Source of the DNA: Cruorifilaria tuberocauda
Taxonomy: Eukaryota > Nematoda > Chromadorea > Rhabditida > Onchocercidae
Direction: 5' to 3'
NCBI GenBank assembly: GCA_013365365.1
Contig: JABVXU010000460.1
Coordinates: 1-42,345 of the forward strand
Length of the DNA stretch: 42,345 bases
Shown here: piece after piece, positions 37,801 through 42,345 of the stretch
Position numbering within the stretch: the first letter of the stretch is position 1
Layout of the letters: the number at the start of each line of letters is the position of its first letter
Translations under genes and position numbers: made by a program
The notes under the pieces: generated by a model
What the model saw: the letters and a program-made list of their open reading frames with translations, nothing else
Told to the model about the DNA's origin: nothing
Databases searched by the model: none

Positions 37801-40369
37801 TCTTACTGAATAGGAATTATCAGTATTTTAATTAAATTGAAGTTCTTATCTAATTATGAATTATCAATTAGTATTTCAATTAAATTCAAGTTCTCATCAA
37901 ACAAAAACTATCTGTGTTTTAATTAGATTTAAGTTCTTATTAAGTAGAAATTATCCGTATTTTAATCAAATTTAAGTTCTTATTTGTATTTGTATTTAAA
38001 TTAAGTTTAAGTTCTTATTGAATAGGAATTATAGTATTTTAATTAAACTTAAGTTTTTATTAACTATGAATTATCTTTATTAGTTTTTAAAATTATTAGT
38101 TTAAATGTATTAGTATAAAACTTTTCTATTAACAAATTTATATATTATATAGAATTTTTCAACAAAATGGTAATCAAAAGATCGCTAACAGAATTTTTGC
38201 GTGAAATAATATTTGAATCGATTGTTTCTAATGCGATATTTAGTATGGATTTAAGAGATAATTGGATTAAATATGATTTTGAAGATTTTAAAAAACGCTC
38301 ACAACCATCGACAACATTGGAAAGGTGATATATTTTTTGTTTTTTTTTATTTAATTTTAATTTTATCAAAATTCAATAGGTAAATTTTAGAAAATGCTTA
38401 GTGATTCTTTTGTTTTGTTAAATAAAAATATCAATTATTTTAAAAAAAAAAACGGTAATGAATAGAAAATGAATTAAATGAAACGATCGTATTAAAGTAA
38501 TTATTAAACTTGTTTTATTACTGGTAATTAAAAGTAATTATTAAAAAGGTATACGCATATTTTTTATTATTGAAAAACTTTTTTTTTTTTAAATAATAAT
38601 AATAATTCCTGTAAATTTGTTCATTTAAAAAATTTTCATTCAAAAGTAAAATTTGACTTAAAAAAAAATGCATTGAAGTTGGACATGGCTACTTAATATT
38701 TTACGTGTAATGTTCTTTCTCATTGGCGCATTTGTCGTGCTAATAACAACATGCGCAATGTGCGGTTTTGCATGCATTTTATCATCAATTGTACGCGATG
38801 ATTACTATCGAAGACGACAAATGCGAGATCGTCAAGTAGAATTGCGCATTTTAGAGGAACGTCTTCGCAATGCTGGAATTGTATTAATTATTAATTAATT
38901 AAAGCACTTAATTAGGATATTTACTATTAACCGATTGAAATTAGTGATTTTAAGATCGAAATAAATGTCAGTGAAAGTAATTTGTTAATCGATAACAGTA
39001 AATTATAATAGAAAATTAATTTCATTTGTTAGCAGTAATTACTTGTAATTGTTTTGCCGATTAAAGTAATGATTAAGTTTAACTTAATTACTAGTAATGA
39101 GTTAAAATATTGCTAAAAAAAAAGATTAGAATGATTGATTCTGCAAAAAATTCTTTAATTTCGAACATTCAAGAATGTTCGTTTCGATCCGATCGATGTG
39201 CCACCAGAATTAGAGAGAGAAAGTAATAATGGAACAAATACAGCTATCGAACAGCTAAGTGTGGTAAGCTTAAAGATGGAATGTAAATATTTAGTCTGGA
39301 AGTAAAGTATCAGGAATTTCAGAAAAATAAACTTTAAAATTTTTCTAACTTTAGAGTGACGACTGATCGCTAACTATTTCAGATATCTAAGCTAATTTAC
39401 TTTGCTATATAATTAGTTTAATAATTAAAAAGTTTGCTAAATAATTAAAAATAAAATATTTCGAAAGTATTCACGAAATTCATTTTGTTTTATTAAAATT
39501 TCAACAAAGAGAAAAACAGAAATTTACAAAATTACAAAGAACGGAAATTCAAAATTACAATTTTTTACTAATTACTAATTACAATTAAATTATACTATCT
39601 TATGATTCTTAATATATTTCATATTTAATTATTTAAATTGAGAAAATGTTTATTTTTAAAAAAAAATTAATTTGATAGGGAAGAATTTGTGGAAAGTGCA
39701 ATTCGTCTAATTGAAATTTTGATGAAAACTTATCAGTTTAGATATCAGATGATTCAACTCAATCAAGTGCAACTGAATCAGACAAAGAAGAAACACCTCG
39801 TCCTGCTTCTTCTTCATCACTACAAGAAAGAGTAAGTAATTAAGCTAATTTTTCCTCACTGATGACCTTAGGTTAAACTGTAAAAGAAAGAATAAAAGCT
39901 TACTTATATCTCAAAATGTACAAGTATACAAGTATCTATACATCACAATGTACAAGTTTAATTATAAGTTTTAGTGAAACGATCTTTTTTTTTTGATTTG
40001 ATAAATTTCATTTTCATATTTAGTTTAATAATTTATAGCCAAAATTTTTAATTTTTTACTTTCTTCAATTTTTTATATTTTCTTTTTTTTTTGTTTCTTT
40101 CAACGTTTAAATTTATTGTATGATAATTATACAATCTAAAAATTTCTCGCTATCACTATTAGCTATTCAAACTGATTATTTATCACTATTAATTAAGCTT
40201 ATTAATTATTAATTAATTAAGCTCGTCAAAATTTATTATTAATTTGATTCTGTTGAAGACAGCGATACACGTTGCTGATGATAATATCAAAATGGAATCG
40301 ATGAATGAAACAGGACGAAGTGAAAGTGATCAATGCTCAATGATCGATTTGCAATTTAGCAAACTTTAA
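34603..40369 (+). CDS. Novel type I single-pass membrane protein, long-intron gene
   Basis: Ten exons join in phase to about 474 residues: 34603-34749, 35270-35347, 35921-36095, 36502-36678, 37159-37341, 38153-38324, 38679-38880, 39174-39263, 39742-39831, 40259-40369. I do not recognise the family. Layout: hydrophobic signal-like start (YMVILLIVNLSGS), an ectodomain of about 290 residues with few cysteines and N-glycosylation sequons, one membrane helix (about residues 322-349, MFFLIGAFVVLITTCAMCGF), a strongly basic juxtamembrane YYRRRQMRDRQ that fits inside-positive topology, and a Ser/Glu-rich tail of about 125 residues ending DLQFSKL. Exons 3-10 are well tied together by phase; exon 1 is the weakest and competes with the TGA-only frame. 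Five introns end in AAG and one may be GC-AG (donor at 37342) or, alternatively, use gtttca at 37346. Introns carry repeats. Confidence 0.68.
35054..35120 (+). other. Orphan exon-like segment with strong splice sites
   Basis: Sixty-seven bases lie between a consensus acceptor (ttactattcag) and a consensus donor (gtgagt), inside the first intron of the membrane-protein gene. Two frames meet TAA near the beginning; the third is open apart from one TGA next to the donor and reads NKHNVSLPSVKSLSPPSYIF. That third frame is the one that joins in phase both to the TGA-only frame upstream (donor at 34749, phase 1) and, through an acceptor at 35259, to the next exon. Confidence 0.3.
36290..36460. repeat. 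Degenerate minisatellite around ATTGACCTNTGTCATATTTC
   Basis: Four to five imperfect copies of a GACC-T-TG-CATATTTC word recur about every 45-60 bp in an intron of the membrane-protein gene. The segment is C-richer on the plus strand than its surroundings. Confidence 0.5.
37620..38070. repeat. Higher-order tandem repeat: 212-bp unit of five subunits
   Basis: The word AAGTTCT (or a one-base variant) starts at 37628, 37676, 37719, 37762, 37797, 37840, 37888, 37931, 37974, 38009 and 38051. The spacings are 48, 43, 43, 35, 43, then again 48, 43, 43, 35, 42. A subunit of about 43 bp was thus first multiplied into a five-subunit block, and the block of 212 bp was then duplicated. It fills the middle of the 37342-38152 intron. 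Confidence 0.85.
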
Positions 40370-40735
40370 GTTATCATGCAGAAAGTACACATGGCTTCAA
40401 TCAATTTTTTCTACATTGTATTAGAAATGAAATATAAGTTTTTGTGATATCATAAAAACATAATTGTTATTATATAATTCACATTAATATAAATTAAACG
40501 CTCAGTGGATTATTAAAATATTTACGCTTTGTATCTAAAATGAAATACAAACTTTTTACGAAATATACAGTATTGTATTTTATAGTTTACAGTAATAAGT
40601 TCTTTTTTATCTTTCGCTTTTTCAAAAATTTGAAATAAAAATTGCTCAGATCTTGAATTTTTTAAGATTATACTAATATCGATATTTAAATAAACTTTTA
40701 AATTAGACAGTAAACACCAGCAATATTTATTACCT

Positions 40736-40990
40736 AACTAAATACTCTACTTAGGTATATGTACGTCAAATAAGTGATATGCAATTAGAAGATTAAAATA
40801 GAATTAAATTTGAATGATAACAATTATCAGCGCTTGATCATCAAGTTTTCTTTTAACTAAGTACTCTCTGCCCAGGTACGTGTACGTCAATTAAGTGGAA
40901 AATGTAAAATAGAATTAAATTTAAATGATAACAATTATTAGCACTTGATTATCAAGTTTTCTTTTAACTAAATACTCTACTTAGGTCTGT
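40736..40990. repeat. Tandem repeat, units of 119 and 111 bp plus a partial third
   Basis: Each unit begins AACTAA(A/G)TACTCT and contains TAGAATTAAATTT, ATGATAACAATTAT and CTTGAT-ATCAAGTTTTCTTTT. Unit starts are at 40736, 40855 and 40966; the third copy stops after about 25 bases. Confidence 0.85.
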
Positions 40991-41399
40991 CTCCTCAGTC
41001 CTACCTAGTTTTGTTCTCTACCTAATTTTGTTTCAGTGATACTCAATTTGATTATCTGTATTCGTAGTTTAGCTTAATAATTGAAAATGAAAATTTTGTC
41101 ATAAATTAAAGTGCAATGTTAATCAATCAATCAATCAATAAGTTATCAATAATATATGCTTACAAAACGAAATAACATAAACCGGTTTCCCGAATTTCTT
41201 GAAAAAAAGAAATGTAAAACAACGATTATGATTTAATACGTTTTAAATTTTTAAAATTTATTTTGTTTACTGTAAATATTTGTACTCAAAAACCAATTAA
41301 TACTAACAATAAAATTTCATTTTTGTTTATTTTTTTTTTCTTTTCTTCACTTCCATTTTTGTTTATTCTTAATTTTATTTATTATTTTTAATCTTTCTT

Positions 41400-41540
41400 T
41401 TAAACGATTTTTTGTTAATTAGAACTTTTTTTTCGAGAAGAAAAATTCTTTTCCTTTTTTTTCAAACTTTTCCATTTCACTTTCCTTTTCTCTTTCTCTT
41501 TCTCTGTCTCCTTTCTCTTTTTCTTTTTCATCTTATCTCC
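41400..41540. repeat. Polypyrimidine (C/T-rich) tract
   Basis: A run of mostly T and C on the plus strand, densest at 41459-41535 with repeated CTTT and CTCTTT words. Confidence 0.8.
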
Positions 41541-42345
41541 AAGCAAATTTAAATCTTTTGTCGATATTTAAATGAACTTTTATAACTGTAAGTAAATTTA
41601 AATACTTCTATATCATGAAGTAATTTAAGTATCTTTAAGCGAATTAAAATTTTTATTTACGTAAATTTATATAAAACTTCAAAAATTTGAAAAATTTCCA
41701 ACTTAAATTTTCAATAAAATTTTTTTTTCACAAAACTACTGTAATTATTGTACAAAAATATCAGTAATACATGTTTTTTTTTCTTTTTTCAAATCATTCA
41801 GCAATTTACTCTTCCAGATTGAAAAATGAAAAAGGAAAGGTAAAAACGACAAGAAATATTTTTAAAATGACTAATTTCCATGATTGAAGCATAAGCTGAA
41901 AACCAGAATTGTATTGCATAAAAGTGAAATAAACTATAAATTGCTTTTTTCATTTTTTTTTTTAAATTTGAAATGGAATAATATAAACTGGATTTTCAAC
42001 AATAAAATTTCAAAAAAAAAAGTGCAATGGAAACGAATAAATGAAAAACGAGTAAGTAAGTATGCTACTATAAAGGATTTTAAAAAAAGACGAAAAATTG
42101 TCAATTTTTTTTTGAATTTATTTAAAAGATATTTTGAAATAAAAAATTTAATCCAAATTTTAATGATGAAAAACTCTCTTCGAAAATATTTGTGCTATTA
42201 TGTAATTTAAGTAAGAAGCATTACTCATTCTTTAGTATTATGAGTACATTAAAGCTTTGTTATTTATTTTTGTCATTACTATTACCATTATTAGTCATAT
42301 TTGTTGTTATCAATGTTAATATTATCATTATTATTATTATTATTG

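Larger units (their letters stand above)
40370..42345. other. Gene-less, low-complexity right end
   Basis: About 2 kb after the membrane-protein stop. It holds a tandem repeat at 40736-40990, a polypyrimidine tract at about 41400-41540 and A/T homopolymer runs, and ends in (ATT)n. A 108-residue frame at 41884-42210 is almost all Lys, Asn, Ile and Phe, as expected from base composition, so I do not call it a gene. Confidence 0.6.

Noticed and set aside
41884..42210. 108-residue plus-strand open frame
   Set aside because: Composition is almost only Lys, Asn, Ile, Phe and Leu, as expected from AT-rich DNA. No splice context, no family resemblance, and it follows long homopolymer runs.

Overview
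This is nuclear DNA from a nematode, most likely a filarial (clade III) species. It is strongly AT-rich, the genes are cut into many small exons by short introns, splice acceptors are mostly TTTCAG or TTTTAG, and several start codons lie a few bases after a bare splice acceptor, as expected for spliced-leader trans-splicing. I rebuilt the gene models by hand by reading both strands, checking splice phase at each junction and comparing with remembered family sequences. No search was run, so the species is an inference.

Left and centre (1-31.4 kb) are transcribed leftward (minus strand). From right to left the genes are: a small unrecognised two-membrane-segment protein (29976-31360); the NatB catalytic subunit NAA20 (27132-29303); a 76-residue DMAC1/TMEM261-like protein (24598-25391); the 27-exon cullin regulator CAND1 (11997-22078, with a possible further 5' exon at 22298-22387); an ABHD12-type serine hydrolase (8684-11072); the FERRY-complex subunit FERRY3/C12orf4 (1961-6819); and, at the left edge, a first exon encoding a signal peptide whose gene runs out of the window (753-842).

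On the right the direction flips. RBX1, the RING subunit of cullin-RING ligases, is at 33097-33793. It is followed by a long-intron gene for an apparently novel type I membrane protein (about 34603-40369), embedded in very AT-rich, repeat-rich DNA. The last 2 kb hold tandem repeats and low-complexity sequence only.

CAND1 and RBX1 act on the same machine: CAND1 binds unneddylated CUL-RBX1 cores and swaps substrate receptors. Here they lie about 11 kb apart, in opposite orientation. FERRY3 and NAA20 are housekeeping functions with no evident link to it. The most notable hidden features are a decayed mitochondrial cox2 fragment (NUMT) inside a CAND1 intron, a 234-codon frame at 34185-34886 interrupted only by TGA and never by TAA or TAG, a possible in-frame N-terminal extension of CAND1, a His replacing the conserved acetyl-CoA-loop Gly in NAA20, and a 212-bp higher-order repeat in an intron of the membrane-protein gene.
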